Assembly: GCF_018555455.1 (NCBI RefSeq)
Contig: NZ_JAFEJU010000002.1
Coordinates: forward strand, 1-64,000
Source: Bifidobacterium colobi
GTDB taxonomy: Bacteria; Actinomycetota; Actinomycetes; Actinomycetales; Bifidobacteriaceae
DNA: 64,000 bases
Reading direction: 5' to 3'
The position numbers and the translations under genes are program-made. The first letter of the stretch is position 1. Each line of letters opens with the position of its first letter. Shown here one piece after another: positions 33,235 through 42,685 of the stretch. Below the pieces are notes generated by a model. It ran no database searches. It had not been told where the DNA came from and worked only from the letters and a program-made list of their open reading frames with translations.

Positions 33235-35589
33235 ATGAACTGTAGGATTCCACGCGCCATTATTTCGTCGGTGCTCTTCACCGCTGTGGTGTTTGCCGTG
33301 ATATTCATTGGCTTCTGGTTCACCGGAAGCCACTCGGATTTGCAATATCGCAGCGTCGATTATGACGTTACTGTGCAAACCAACGGGGATATCAAGGTCA
33401 CCCAGCACATCGATATGAAGCTCGGGCGTCGCGAGCACGGTAAGCCGTGGAAGCAGCTGTATCAGCAGTACACGTTGAATCAGTCCGATTTGGCGGATAT
33501 CACCGACATATCAGTTAAGAATGTGACCACTGGCGAAACCTATACGCGCACCACAACCGTGTTGCCGAGCGATGTGGCGAGCGATGCCGAATGGAACAGC
33601 AAGTATGCCGGTCACTGGTATGCGCAAATATCAGACATGCTGGGTGCCAATCCCAAGGAATACAAGCCCGGTGTCAACGGCATGCCTATATATTCGGACG
33701 AGACGAAATATGATGATTTCATCCAAGGTAATGCGCTGAAACGCCAACGTACGGTGGAAATCGGCTGGAATATTCCCGCCACCAAGCATGCGCACAGCAT
33801 GAAATTCGACGTGACAATGACACTCGTCGGTGCCGCTCGCCTTCACACGGATATCGCATGGTTCCAATGGGAGCCGATTGCCGAAAACAATACGACGCCA
33901 ATAGGGCGCGTGACCGGTACCGTGCGTTTCCCGAAGGGGATTACTGCAAAGAATTCCTGGGCTTGGCTGCATTACGCTGGTTCTTCGTCCACCTCCCGCG
34001 ATGCTGACGGTACGTTGCATTTCAAGGCGACCAATGTGGCTGCCGGGCGCTACTTGAATCTGCTGGTGGCTTTTGATTCCTCGGCGGTGCGCGACACGTC
34101 GAATGGTGCCGTCGGTGCAAAGTACGAGCCGGCGGGGGAGTGGATTCGAACGCGCGACTATCCGGGATTGCAATCGCTGAGGAAACTCGAATCCGAAAAG
34201 TTAGCCAAAGCTCAAGCCGAGCAGCGTAAGACTGTGGGGACCTGGGCTATAGTGCTTGGCTTGGAATTGCTGCTATGTGTAATATCGCTTGGATTGTCTG
34301 TGTTCGGCCGATGGCGCGCGCATGGTCCGCTGCACAGCAAACGAGTGACCTATCAGCGTGAGGTACCAAGCCTCAAACCGACCACTGTGGCGAAAATCGC
34401 TGATATTCTTGGCATTGCGAAATCAGGCGACGTGGAGCATCGTCAGCTTGCCGCCACGATGCTGTCGCTGGTATCCAAAGGCGCCATCGCACTGTATCCT
34501 GGTCCGGCCAGATTATACGGTGTCGACGAAGCGAAAAGTTCAGGTGCTATGACGTTGACTCCGCATGTGGCGTTGCAGGCGTTGGAGACGTTGGAGACGT
34601 TGGAGACGGATGGCAGTGACGGCTCATATACAGACGGCGGCGTGCGCCCGGTTACCGAGAAGGAGCTGAAGAGCACCAGTACGATTGTGCTGCATCCGGT
34701 TCGTCGTAGCCAGCGGAAGCCAAAACCGTTGACCAAGCCAGAACATATGCTGCTGCGCATTCTGGAGTTCATCGGCAAGGATCGTGGCACGGATACGTTT
34801 GACTTGAATCAGATGCAGAAGAGCTGCCAGGGGTGGCGAGATGGCTATAAAGCATTGGAGCGATTTACCGATGCCTGCAGCGAGGAGTGGAACAAACGTA
34901 GGATTGCGCGGTCCATTGGCGGTATGGCGGCTTTCTTTGGCCTCAGTGCCGTGTTCTATGGCATTACTGCCGCAGTGATTTATCTGGGTATCGGCAATCT
35001 GACGCTGTCGCTTATTATGGGCGTGCCCGGCATGCTACTAGGCTCCTTTGCTTTCCTAAGCGCGCCTCGGGAAATGTTCACCAAGAACGGTAGGCATTAT
35101 GGCGAGGAAGTGGCTGGTTTCTATCGGTATCTTACTGATTTCAGTGATTTCACCGACCGTGGTGCTCTTGACTTGGTGCTCTGGGACCAATACCTAATTT
35201 ATGCCACCGCGATGGGTATTTCCCACCAGGCTTTGCGGGAGCTCGCCAAAGCCTATCCTCAGGTCAGTGACCCCGAATGGCTGGATACTCATGCGTCCGA
35301 TTCGCTGGTCTACTGGGATTATCGCTCCACTTCGCTGTTCGGTTCCTCTGTAGGTTCAGGCGCCTCGAATGCTCTTGATGCAAACAGCTTCACCTCGGGC
35401 ATTGCCGGCAATTACGGCGGCATTACCGATTTGGGATCGCAGCTGAGTTCAGGTTTGAGTGAGATCGCTTCTGCGATTCACGCGTCGGCTCCTGTGGATA
35501 CCAGTGGTGCCGGTTCCGGCAGTTTCTCCGGCGGAGGTTTCGACGGTGGCGGCGGTGGTTCCGGTGGCGGCAGCTTCGGAGGACGCTGA
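33235..35589 (+). CDS. DUF2207 membrane protein, second paralogue
   Basis: 784 aa with the same plan as the preceding protein: N-terminal helix (about 6-29), DUF2207 domain with QYRSVDYDVTVQTNGDIKVT, helix near 333-358, hydrophobic hairpin near 560-608, and a tail ending GGGSGGGSFGGR. Shared blocks such as KPWKQLYQQYTL and VEIGWNIPAT show a gene duplication. A 9-bp tandem repeat (34581-34607) encodes LET three times in the cytoplasmic part. The duplicates may form a hetero-oligomer; this is inference. Confidence 0.9.
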   Translation: MNCRIPRAIISSVLFTAVVFAVIFIGFWFTGSHSDLQYRSVDYDVTVQTNGDIKVTQHIDMKLGRREHGKPWKQLYQQYTLNQSDLADITDISVKNVTTGETYTRTTTVLPSDVASDAEWNSKYAGHWYAQISDMLGANPKEYKPGVNGMPIYSDETKYDDFIQGNALKRQRTVEIGWNIPATKHAHSMKFDVTMTLVGAARLHTDIAWFQWEPIAENNTTPIGRVTGTVRFPKGITAKNSWAWLHYAGSSSTSRDADGTLHFKATNVAAGRYLNLLVAFDSSAVRDTSNGAVGAKYEPAGEWIRTRDYPGLQSLRKLESEKLAKAQAEQRKTVGTWAIVLGLELLLCVISLGLSVFGRWRAHGPLHSKRVTYQREVPSLKPTTVAKIADILGIAKSGDVEHRQLAATMLSLVSKGAIALYPGPARLYGVDEAKSSGAMTLTPHVALQALETLETLETDGSDGSYTDGGVRPVTEKELKSTSTIVLHPVRRSQRKPKPLTKPEHMLLRILEFIGKDRGTDTFDLNQMQKSCQGWRDGYKALERFTDACSEEWNKRRIARSIGGMAAFFGLSAVFYGITAAVIYLGIGNLTLSLIMGVPGMLLGSFAFLSAPREMFTKNGRHYGEEVAGFYRYLTDFSDFTDRGALDLVLWDQYLIYATAMGISHQALRELAKAYPQVSDPEWLDTHASDSLVYWDYRSTSLFGSSVGSGASNALDANSFTSGIAGNYGGITDLGSQLSSGLSEIASAIHASAPVDTSGAGSGSFSGGGFDGGGGGSGGGSFGGR

Positions 35590-35700
35590 TTGATTGTGCG
35601 GCTCGTCGAAAAAACCGGGGGCTGTCTGTGCAGGAGCCATGAAGCGGTTATAGTGGCCAGTAGCAGTATTGTTTTGAACACCTCTAGCAAAGGAGCCGTT

Positions 35701-36570
35701 ATGGCCTTGTTCCGCAATCTCGGTCCATTCTCTACCACCGCCATCGGTCATGGTGAGATGCCGTTGACCATTGAAAACAACCGCGGTCATGATGTGGGTA
35801 TTGAAACCTTGCATGCATCCTTGGATGCCGGCTGCCGTCACATTGACACCGCTTGGGCGTACTACACGCCGGGCGAGGAGGAGCAGACCGGTGAGAAGCT
35901 GGTGCGTGAGGCGCTCGACACGTGGAAGGGACCGCGTAATGAGGTCACTGTGGCCACCAAGATCGGCCTGCGCCGCGTATGGGGCGAGAATGGTGAGCCG
36001 TTGTGGCCGCGCGACGGCAAGCCGGAGCATCTGATTGAATACGGTAAGCAGTCCGCCATGGCACTCGGCGTGGATACCATCGACCTGCTGTATCTGCACC
36101 GCCATGACCCGGAAGTGCCGTACAACGAGTCCATTGAGGCGTTGAAGCAACTGGTGGACGAGGGTGTGGCTCGCGTGGCCGGTGTGTCCAATGCTTCGAT
36201 TGAGCAGATTGATATTGCGCGCTCGATTCTGGGCGACAAGCTGGTGGCCGTGCAGAACCAGTATTCGCCGATTCACCTGGAGACGCAGGACACGCTCGAC
36301 TACTGCGCCAAGCTCGGTCTCGCGTTCGTGTGCTGGAGTCCGCTCGGCGGTTACCGTCATCCGTACGATGAGTCCAAGTTCGACCCGTTCCGTGAAGTGG
36401 CTGCCGCTCACGGTGTGAGCTACCAGCAGGTGGTGTTGGCTTGGGAGCTCGCCAAGGGCGACCACATGTTTGTGATTCCGGGTGCGCACCGCCCCGAAAC
36501 CATCCTCGATTCCTTGAAGGCCGACCAATTGGAGCTCAGCCCCGAAGAGCTCGCCAAGCTCGGCGCATAA
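35701..36570 (+). CDS. aldo/keto reductase
   Basis: 289 aa. An NADPH-dependent oxidoreductase of the AKR TIM-barrel fold. The DTAWAY segment holds the catalytic Asp and Tyr, VATKIGL holds the Lys, and the YLHRHDPEVP strand holds the His. GVSNASIEQI and the C-terminal FVIPGAHRPETI cofactor region follow. AAAGGAG precedes ATG 35701; an in-frame extension to 35590 is unlikely. It stands alone between the DUF2207 operon and a convergent ribosomal-protein operon. The substrate is unknown. Confidence 0.92.
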   Translation: MALFRNLGPFSTTAIGHGEMPLTIENNRGHDVGIETLHASLDAGCRHIDTAWAYYTPGEEEQTGEKLVREALDTWKGPRNEVTVATKIGLRRVWGENGEPLWPRDGKPEHLIEYGKQSAMALGVDTIDLLYLHRHDPEVPYNESIEALKQLVDEGVARVAGVSNASIEQIDIARSILGDKLVAVQNQYSPIHLETQDTLDYCAKLGLAFVCWSPLGGYRHPYDESKFDPFREVAAAHGVSYQQVVLAWELAKGDHMFVIPGAHRPETILDSLKADQLELSPEELAKLGA

Positions 36571-36576
36571 CACAAC

Positions 36577-36633
36577 GCTCTTCCCGAATTTCTCTCACTG
36601 ACGATACGTCAGTGAGAGAAATTCGGGAAGAGC
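36577..36633. terminator. long palindrome after the aldo/keto reductase (repeat family A, copy 3)
   Basis: A 27-bp perfect stem with a 3-nt loop; outer bases GCTCT and AGAGC flank the shared core TCCCGAATTTCTCTCACTGA. It lies between convergent genes and probably ends both transcripts. Confidence 0.75.
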
Positions 36634-36669
36634 GGAGGGCGTGGATGCGTAGGAAGCGTGGAAGCTAGC

Positions 36670-37284
36670 TTATAGTCCGGGAATCAGACCGCCGGGCGGG
36701 TCGAGCGTCAAGTATTGCTTATTCAGGTCGATTTCCGGTACCAGCTGCTCCACGAACGGCACTAGTGCGGTCTTTTCGACTACATCCTCGCCTTTGGAGT
36801 TCTGGCCGGTGACTACCGGCTCGGTCAAACGAATCTTGAGCAGCGACTGGGCGGGGGAGTCGACCACATCGACCACTTTGCCGACTACCTGGCCTGCGGG
36901 CAACCCCAGACCATTATCAGCGGCCAGTCGAGCTTCAAGACCGATGAGATCCTTCGGATACCATTCATCAGCCTCCAGCATCTCATCCGGGTCATCGGCC
37001 TCGCCGTAGAGCTCGATGCCGTTCAATGCTTCGGCGGCGGTACGATCATCGGTGCCTTCGAATTTGATGATCCAACGGTCCTTGAACGTGCGGGAATGCT
37101 CGACGATGTATTCGGTTTCGCCGTCCTGCTCATAGAGCACGGAACCCGGCTCAAATCGCCATTCCGGATCGTCGGTGTACAGGCGAACAGTGACCTCGCC
37201 CTTCAGACCTTGTGCCTTACCAATACGAGCGACCCTCAGCAACTCGCGCTGCTGAGGGTCGTCGTGCATGTCTTGCTGTGCCAT
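36670..37284 (-). CDS. rimM: ribosome maturation factor RimM
   Basis: 204 aa. It assists 30S subunit maturation by binding uS19. The N-terminal barrel has LRVARIGKAQGLKGEVTVRL and the C-terminal PRC-like domain has YPKDLIGLEA and LVPFVEQLVPEIDL. ATG 37284 follows AAGGAATAATT. It is the last visible gene of rpsP-khpA-rimM; trmD, which often follows, is absent here. Confidence 0.95.
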   Translation of the reverse strand: MAQQDMHDDPQQRELLRVARIGKAQGLKGEVTVRLYTDDPEWRFEPGSVLYEQDGETEYIVEHSRTFKDRWIIKFEGTDDRTAAEALNGIELYGEADDPDEMLEADEWYPKDLIGLEARLAADNGLGLPAGQVVGKVVDVVDSPAQSLLKIRLTEPVVTGQNSKGEDVVEKTALVPFVEQLVPEIDLNKQYLTLDPPGGLIPGL

Positions 37285-37299
37285 GCTGTGAATTATTCC

Positions 37300-37533
37300 T
37301 TATCGACGGACGTCCATGATATCGACGCGCACCTTATGATCGGACAGGGCCTGAATCACCGTGCGAATCGCATTGGCGGTGCGGCCGGATCGGCCAATCA
37401 CGCGACCAATGTCTTCCGGATTCACGCGCACGCGAAGCAGTTCGCCGCGCGCGTTCTCATGGGACTTAACGGAAACATCGTCCGGAAAATCAACGATGTT
37501 CTTGATGAGGTGTTCCACAGCCTGTGCAAGCAT
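37300..37533 (-). CDS. khpA: KH-domain RNA-binding protein KhpA
   Basis: 77 aa, a single KH domain with the GxxG loop in GRVIGRSGRTANAIR. KhpA-type proteins bind RNA and are typically encoded between rpsP and rimM, as here. The start ATG 37533 follows GAAAGG. The gap to rimM is 15 bases. Confidence 0.94.
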   Translation of the reverse strand: MLAQAVEHLIKNIVDFPDDVSVKSHENARGELLRVRVNPEDIGRVIGRSGRTANAIRTVIQALSDHKVRVDIMDVRR

Positions 37534-37550
37534 TGCTAGCCTTTCTCGAA

Positions 37551-38015
37551 TCAGGCTTCAGCCGGAGCTTCTTCAGCGGCGGCATCCTCGGCCGGAGCTT
37601 CCTCAGCAGCGGCAGCGGCTTCAGCCTCGGCCTTAGCCTTGGCTTCAGCTTCGGACTTAGCAGCCTTCAGCTTCTGAGCTTCGTTTTCCACAGCCTCAAT
37701 GCGAGCAGCGGCATCCGGGCCAGCTTCAACGGTCTTCAGGGTGCCTTCAGCACCTTCGAGACCCTTGAACTTCTGCCAGTCGCCAGTGATGTTCAGCAGC
37801 TTGAAGACCGGCTCAGACGGCTGAGCGCCGACGCCGAGCCAGTACTGAGCACGCTCAGACTTGATCTCGATGGTGGAGGGCTGGGTGTTCGGGTTGTAGG
37901 TACCGATCTCCTCGATGACCTTGCCGTCGCGCTTCTTGCGGGAATCAACGACCACCACGCGGTAGAAGGCGTAGAACTTCTTGCCCATTCGCTTCAGACG
38001 AATCTTGGTTGCCAA
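37551..38015 (-). CDS. rpsP: 30S ribosomal protein S16 (bS16) with Ala/Glu tail
   Basis: 154 aa. The family start [20 protein letters not shown] is preceded by TTG at 38015, with AAGGAG seven bases upstream, so TTG is the start; no ATG lies at the right place, and a longer in-frame open region to 38123 is leader. The core ends near residue 90. A tail of about 60 residues rich in Ala, Glu and Lys follows, as in other actinobacteria. First gene of the rpsP-khpA-rimM operon. Confidence 0.95.
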   Translation of the reverse strand: MATKIRLKRMGKKFYAFYRVVVVDSRKKRDGKVIEEIGTYNPNTQPSTIEIKSERAQYWLGVGAQPSEPVFKLLNITGDWQKFKGLEGAEGTLKTVEAGPDAAARIEAVENEAQKLKAAKSEAEAKAKAEAEAAAAAEEAPAEDAAAEEAPAEA

Positions 38016-38195
38016 AATGGCTCTCCTTGTAAATGCTAGGTTTGTGGTTTCTCGGTGTGCTGTGTGGGGCACGGCTCGCCGGAACCCACGTGTCCTCACG
38101 GTGCGGGGTGTAGAGGGCGCCACGCGCGCGTGAATAACTGGCCTATTATAGCGCCGAGCCCCGGACGTGAAACACGCTTGGTTTTTCGCGCCGAC

Positions 38196-39332
38196 TCAGC
38201 GCACGGTGAGGGTGGCGGTGAGGGCGAGATGATCGGTGTCTTTGACCTCGAAAGCCTTTACTCCAGAGGGCTTCAGGCCGGGGGTGAACAGCACGTGATC
38301 GAGTTCGATGCGCGGCCATGTGAGCCAGCGGGGGAATGTGAGGTTGGGGCCTGCGCCTTGGGCGAGGCTGGCATCCTTGAATCCTGCTTTGAGTAGTGCG
38401 CGGAAGCTGGGATGATCGGTGCTGGAGTTCAGATCGCCCATCACGACAGCGATATTATGGTCGCCGATGGCGGAGGCTTTGGCTATGGAGCCGAGTCCCA
38501 GAATCCCGGCTGACCAGTCGGCGCAGCCGCGCATCGGAGACTTCGGATGTGCGGAGCAGAAGGTGATGGTGCGGGTGGTATCTGAAGCTTGTGTGCCATT
38601 GCCCGGATTCGCCGACTCTGGCGTGCTGCTGATGATGTTTGAGGTGTCTGTGGCGGCGAATGCGATGCCGGCACCATGAGCTGTATGCTCCGCAAGTCGC
38701 AAGGTCATCGCCGGCACATCGGCTGCCGGAATGGTGACTACATTCGGTACGGCTGCCGCCGGTTCGTATCGGGAGAACAGCACATTGTAGCCGCCGTTAT
38801 CAGTGTCCTGTGGCTCGCCGGACTGACGGTAGGGGAGCAGTTCGGCAATACCGGCCTCGTCCAGCCGCGCAATCAGCGCGTCGGTGACTTCCTGTAGCGC
38901 CAGTACTGCGATATGGCGTTCACGTACTGCGGTGACTATGGCGCCGGCGTCAGCACGACCATAACGGCAGTTCAACGTCATGACGGCGAATCGGTGAGGT
39001 AGCATCGTGTTCGCGGCACCATCGGCAGTGGCAGCAGAATCTGTTTCACGCGTTGTTTCACGATGCTGTTTGGCACCGGCCCGCATGCCGGTTCCCCAGT
39101 AGCTGATGCGTTGGGAGCTGGTCATCAGGGCTGCAACCAGCAGCAGGCACACGGCCCCCCAATTCTGCTGCCATGCCGCCACGCCGGCCAACGCAACCAA
39201 CGGCACCCACAAAAACGGCGTGAGCGCAATCATATAGGGCATCGGCATATGCGCTTCGAGCCCGGCTGGCAACGCGCATAAGCCCAGCCAAAGCCATGCG
39301 AGAATAACGACCGCAACAAACAATGTGGTCAT
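38196..39332 (-). CDS. endonuclease/exonuclease/phosphatase (EEP) family membrane protein
   Basis: 378 aa. Two or three N-terminal hydrophobic helices are followed by an EEP phosphodiesterase domain: VMTLNCRYGRAD, LALQEVTDALI (metal Glu), VVMGDLNSS (DLN motif) and C-terminal IELDHVLFTPG and DTDHLALTAT with the catalytic His. It probably hydrolyses a phosphoester outside the membrane; the substrate is unknown. ATG 39332 follows AAGGAG. Confidence 0.88.
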   Translation of the reverse strand: MTTLFVAVVILAWLWLGLCALPAGLEAHMPMPYMIALTPFLWVPLVALAGVAAWQQNWGAVCLLLVAALMTSSQRISYWGTGMRAGAKQHRETTRETDSAATADGAANTMLPHRFAVMTLNCRYGRADAGAIVTAVRERHIAVLALQEVTDALIARLDEAGIAELLPYRQSGEPQDTDNGGYNVLFSRYEPAAAVPNVVTIPAADVPAMTLRLAEHTAHGAGIAFAATDTSNIISSTPESANPGNGTQASDTTRTITFCSAHPKSPMRGCADWSAGILGLGSIAKASAIGDHNIAVVMGDLNSSTDHPSFRALLKAGFKDASLAQGAGPNLTFPRWLTWPRIELDHVLFTPGLKPSGVKAFEVKDTDHLALTATLTVR

Positions 39333-39375
39333 AGAACAAGCTCCTTCACGTGCGCAATCAATCACATACAAAACA

Positions 39376-39402
39376 GGCTCCCCTCAATATGCGAGGGGAG
39401 CC
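39376..39402 (-). terminator. ffh terminator
   Basis: GGCTCCCCTC and GAGGGGAGCC pair around a 7-nt loop just after the ffh stop on the minus strand, followed by TGTTTTG. Confidence 0.8.
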
Positions 39403-39417
39403 GGAAATCACTGACTA

Positions 39418-41079
39418 TCAGCGACCGAACAGGCCACCGATGCCACCGCCAAGGTTCGGTGGTAGTTCCATGCCATCGCCCTCGGCGTTGCCCATCATCT
39501 GCTCAAGGCCTGCGGGCAGGGCCGGGTTCTGCGGTTTCTTGGCGAACGCCGAGCCGCCAGTAGAGCCAGAGGACTTGCCGGCCAGCTTATCGCGCAATGC
39601 TTTCTCCTCGGCTTCGCGCTTCATCGGGTTGCCGGACCTGCCGCCCTTCTTCTTGTTCTTACCCTTGCCCTTCTTCTTGCCGCCGCCCATAGCAGGGCCG
39701 CCGAAGCCAGGGATGCCGCCGCCCATGCCGGAACGGTTGGCCATACGCTTCATCATCTTCGCCGCCTGCTCGAAACGCTGTAGCAAGGCGTTGACCTGAG
39801 ACACCGTCACGCCGGAACCATAAGCGATGCGGGCGCGGCGGGAGCCATTGATAATCGACGGATCGCGGCGCTCGGCAGGAGTCATCGAACGGATAATCGC
39901 CTCGGTGCGATCGATTTCCTTCTCATCGAACTGCTCCAGTTCCTTGCGATGCTGAGCCATGCCCGGAATCATGCCGAGCAGCGACTTCATCGAACCGAGC
40001 TTACGCACCTGCTGCAGCTGTGCGAGGAAGTCATCCAAGCCGAAAGAGCCTTCGGAGATCTTCTCGGCTGCCTTGCGAGCCTCTTCCTCGTCGAACTGCT
40101 TCTGCGCCTGCTCGATGAGGGTCATGATGTCGCCCATATCGAGAATGCGGGAAGCCATACGATCCGGGTGGAAGACCTCGAAGTCCTTCAGGCCTTCACC
40201 GGTGGAGGCGAACAGAATCGGCTTGCCAGTCACGGATGCCACGGACAGGGCCGCGCCGCCACGGGCGTCGCCATCGAGCTTGGAGAGCACCACGCCGGTG
40301 AAGTCCACACCCTCATCGAAAGCCTTGGCGGTCTTGACGGCATCCTGACCGATCATCGCATCGATCACGAACAGAATTTCATTCGGCTGCACGGCATCGC
40401 GAATATCGCGAGCCTGCTTCATCAATTCTTCGTCAACGCCCAAACGACCAGCGGTATCGATGATCACCGTGTCGTAGAGCTTCTGCTTGGCGAAGGCAAT
40501 GGAATCGCGTGCAACCTTCACCGGGTCGCCGGAGGTCTGGCCCGGAGCGGCCACAGCCTCGCCACCATCGGACTGCACGCCCTTCTCGGGAGCGTATACC
40601 GGCACGCCAGCACGCTCGCCGACCACCTGCAGCTGGGTTACTGCGTTCGGACGCTGCAAATCAGCGGCCACCAGCAACGGCGTATGGCCGGAATCCTTCA
40701 GCCAATAGCCGAGCTTGCCGGCCAGCGTGGTCTTACCGGCACCCTGAAGACCAGCGAGCATGATGATCGTCGGCGGGTTCTTGGCGAAGTTCAACGGGCG
40801 ATCCACGCCCTGGCCGAGCACATCGGTGAGCTCTTCGTTGACGATCTTCACTACCTGCTGTGCAGGATTCAGCGCCTCGGAGACCTCAGTGCCAAGCGCA
40901 CGCTCGCGCACCTTGCCGGTGAAGGAGCGGACCACATCGAGCGCCACATCGGCGTCGAGCAGTGCGCGGCGGATTTCGCGGATGGTGCCGTCGATATCCG
41001 CTTCGGAAAGTTTGCCCTTGCTCTTCAGATGCTTGAACGCATTCGAGAGCCTGTCAGTTAAAGAAGAAAAAGCTGCCAT
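39418..41079 (-). CDS. ffh: signal recognition particle protein
   Basis: 553 aa. The GTPase that targets ribosomes with signal sequences to the membrane. N domain, then G domain with P-loop GLQGAGKTTLAGKL (from residue 110), DTAGRLGVDEELM and TKLDGDARGG-like SKLDGDARGG, then a Met-rich M domain. A hydrophilic insertion with EKGVQSDGGEAVAAPGQTSG interrupts the G domain near residue 150. The C-terminus has a KKKGKGKNKKKGG basic stretch. ATG 41079 begins the normal MAAFSSLTDRL start; upstream in-frame sequence is not conserved-looking. Confidence 0.95.
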   Translation of the reverse strand: MAAFSSLTDRLSNAFKHLKSKGKLSEADIDGTIREIRRALLDADVALDVVRSFTGKVRERALGTEVSEALNPAQQVVKIVNEELTDVLGQGVDRPLNFAKNPPTIIMLAGLQGAGKTTLAGKLGYWLKDSGHTPLLVAADLQRPNAVTQLQVVGERAGVPVYAPEKGVQSDGGEAVAAPGQTSGDPVKVARDSIAFAKQKLYDTVIIDTAGRLGVDEELMKQARDIRDAVQPNEILFVIDAMIGQDAVKTAKAFDEGVDFTGVVLSKLDGDARGGAALSVASVTGKPILFASTGEGLKDFEVFHPDRMASRILDMGDIMTLIEQAQKQFDEEEARKAAEKISEGSFGLDDFLAQLQQVRKLGSMKSLLGMIPGMAQHRKELEQFDEKEIDRTEAIIRSMTPAERRDPSIINGSRRARIAYGSGVTVSQVNALLQRFEQAAKMMKRMANRSGMGGGIPGFGGPAMGGGKKKGKGKNKKKGGRSGNPMKREAEEKALRDKLAGKSSGSTGGSAFAKKPQNPALPAGLEQMMGNAEGDGMELPPNLGGGIGGLFGR

Positions 41080-41170
41080 AATGGGCAACAGTCTAGCCGC
41101 CACGCGGGAAAACGGGCTGTGCATCAATCCTGTTCGCGCATACATATGTACTTTTCGCTGCGTATATGCG

Positions 41171-41188
41171 TACTTTTCGTGCGAAAAG
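41171..41188. promoter_or_regulatory. hairpin upstream of ffh
   Basis: ACTTTTCG-TG-CGAAAAGT is a perfect inverted repeat; another GTACTTTTCG lies about 24 bases to the left. An A/T-rich dyad CAAAAAA/TTTTTTG lies at 41316-41336. The 413-base region between ffh and the CDF gene shows no gene and likely holds both promoters. Confidence 0.4.
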
Positions 41189-41492
41189 TGTGCTTGGCGG
41201 GGTGCTTGGGGGTGCCTGGGGGCTTGGCGGGTGCAGGAAGACCGGCGGGAGACCTGTCCGCTCACGGCGCAGCTGGCCACACGCTAATCGAGGGGTTTCC
41301 GGTACTATGGAATGGCAAAAAATCCAGTGTTTTTTGGAATGCTTATGCTGTTTTGAAAATCCTTGGACACCACCTTATACGCAGACTGCCGTGCGCCCTC
41401 GCGAATCGAGCCGACTGGAACTCACACTATCGAGTCGGCCAGTGAAGTAGCGGGCCAACGCAGACATGCCGTGCAATACGGAAGGACCACCG

Positions 41493-42401
41493 ATGCCCCA
41501 AACGAAAACTATCGAACGCAAAGCCCTGATCGTTGGCATTATCGTCAACGTCATTCAGGTCGCCGCTGGCATGGCCGTGTTCTTTATGACCGGCCTCAAG
41601 GCCATGTTCCTTGATTTCTCCTTCACCGCCATATCCGTGCTTTCAGGTCTGGTGGCGGTCTATCTGTCCACGCGAACCGTGCGCACCACCGAACGGTTCC
41701 CCAATGGCATGTTCGCGTTGGAGCCAATCTACGCGATTTGCAAAGCCATCTTCACCATGTCCCTGCTGGTGTATTCGCTGATCGACGTCTGCCAAGTGGC
41801 CTATGACTACTTTGTGCTCGGCGACGGCGAACGCATCGTCACCGGACCGGTGGTGATCTACGAAGTGATCACCGTGCTGATCTGCTTTGGATTGTTCATG
41901 TATTACCGTCGCGAAAACCGTGCCATTCGCAACGCCAGCACCATGCTCACCGCGGAATGTAAAAGTACGTTGGTCGACGGCGCGATGTCGTTCGGCATTG
42001 GTGCGGTGGCGGTATTCCTGATGGTGCTGCCTGCGGGCGGTCCACTGGACTTCCTGCACTACACCGGCGACTTCTTCATCACCGTGGCCTTGGTCGCGCT
42101 GACCATCAAGGAACCGTTCAGCGTATTGAAGGATGCATTCATCGAGCTGGTCGGCGGCATCCATGATGACGACGAGACCAACGCATTCGTGGAAGCAACT
42201 GCACAGCATCATCTGCCTGCCAACACCGAATACGAGCAGACGCTGATTTTCAAAACCGGCATGAACTACACGGTCGATGTGTATCTGGCCGGTACCGGAG
42301 CGACCATTGATGTGGCCGATTTGGTGGAATGCAAGCGTTCGCTGGAGAAAGCGCTCACGAAACGTCTGCACATCGTGGACGTGGACTTCGTATTCGACTG
42401 A
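41493..42401 (+). CDS. cation diffusion facilitator family transporter
   Basis: 302 aa. A metal/proton antiporter of the CDF fold. Helices near residues 10-35, 40-60, 70-100, 115-135 and 150-195, with the metal-site pattern FLDFSFTAIS (Asp) and STLVDGAMSFG (Asp), then a C-terminal cytoplasmic domain with YTVDVYLAGTGATIDVADLV. ATG 41493 follows GGAAGGA. The metal cannot be told from sequence; Zn, Mn or Fe are usual. Confidence 0.85.
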   Translation: MPQTKTIERKALIVGIIVNVIQVAAGMAVFFMTGLKAMFLDFSFTAISVLSGLVAVYLSTRTVRTTERFPNGMFALEPIYAICKAIFTMSLLVYSLIDVCQVAYDYFVLGDGERIVTGPVVIYEVITVLICFGLFMYYRRENRAIRNASTMLTAECKSTLVDGAMSFGIGAVAVFLMVLPAGGPLDFLHYTGDFFITVALVALTIKEPFSVLKDAFIELVGGIHDDDETNAFVEATAQHHLPANTEYEQTLIFKTGMNYTVDVYLAGTGATIDVADLVECKRSLEKALTKRLHIVDVDFVFD

Positions 42402-42423
42402 TTTCAGATCGCTAATTGTAGTA

Positions 42424-42623
42424 ACTGCGTTACGAGGGGCTGATTTCGATGGTCCGGAAGATCTATCTGCTTTACAAGGGGTTACTGCGTAAGTAGCAAT
42501 ATGCATAATTTGGCGGAATGGCGTTGTCTTGATTTCTTGTGTAGGCGGGATATTTCACCTTGACAGCCCCTTGTAACGCAGATAGATGTTCGAGAACGCG
42601 GGAATCAACCCCTTGTAACGCAG
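42424..42623. repeat. inverted-arm repeat element (family C, copy 2)
   Basis: Arms 42424-42483 and 42564-42623 are inverted; each has two direct copies of a CTGCNTTACAAGGGGTT motif (one reads TTACGAGGGGCT). The plan matches 19085-19285, including the distance between motifs and the GATTT block after the outer motif. The centre (about 80 bp) is unlike that of the other copy. No protein is encoded. Confidence 0.75.
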
Positions 42624-42658
42624 AATGGCTCCGTGGCAACCCCACGGAGCCATTCTGC
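42621..42658 (-). terminator. cysS terminator hairpin
   Basis: CAGAATGGCTCCGTGG pairs with CCACGGAGCCATTCTG around a short loop, 27 bases after the cysS stop on the minus strand, abutting the inverted-arm element. Confidence 0.8.
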
Positions 42659-42685
42659 GTAAACAGCCCAGTTAACTCGAAGGCG

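Noticed and set aside
41119..41445. Plus-strand frames between ffh and the CDF transporter
   Set aside because: Three overlapping frames give Arg/Gly-rich sequence without similarity or ribosome sites; the region looks like a promoter segment.
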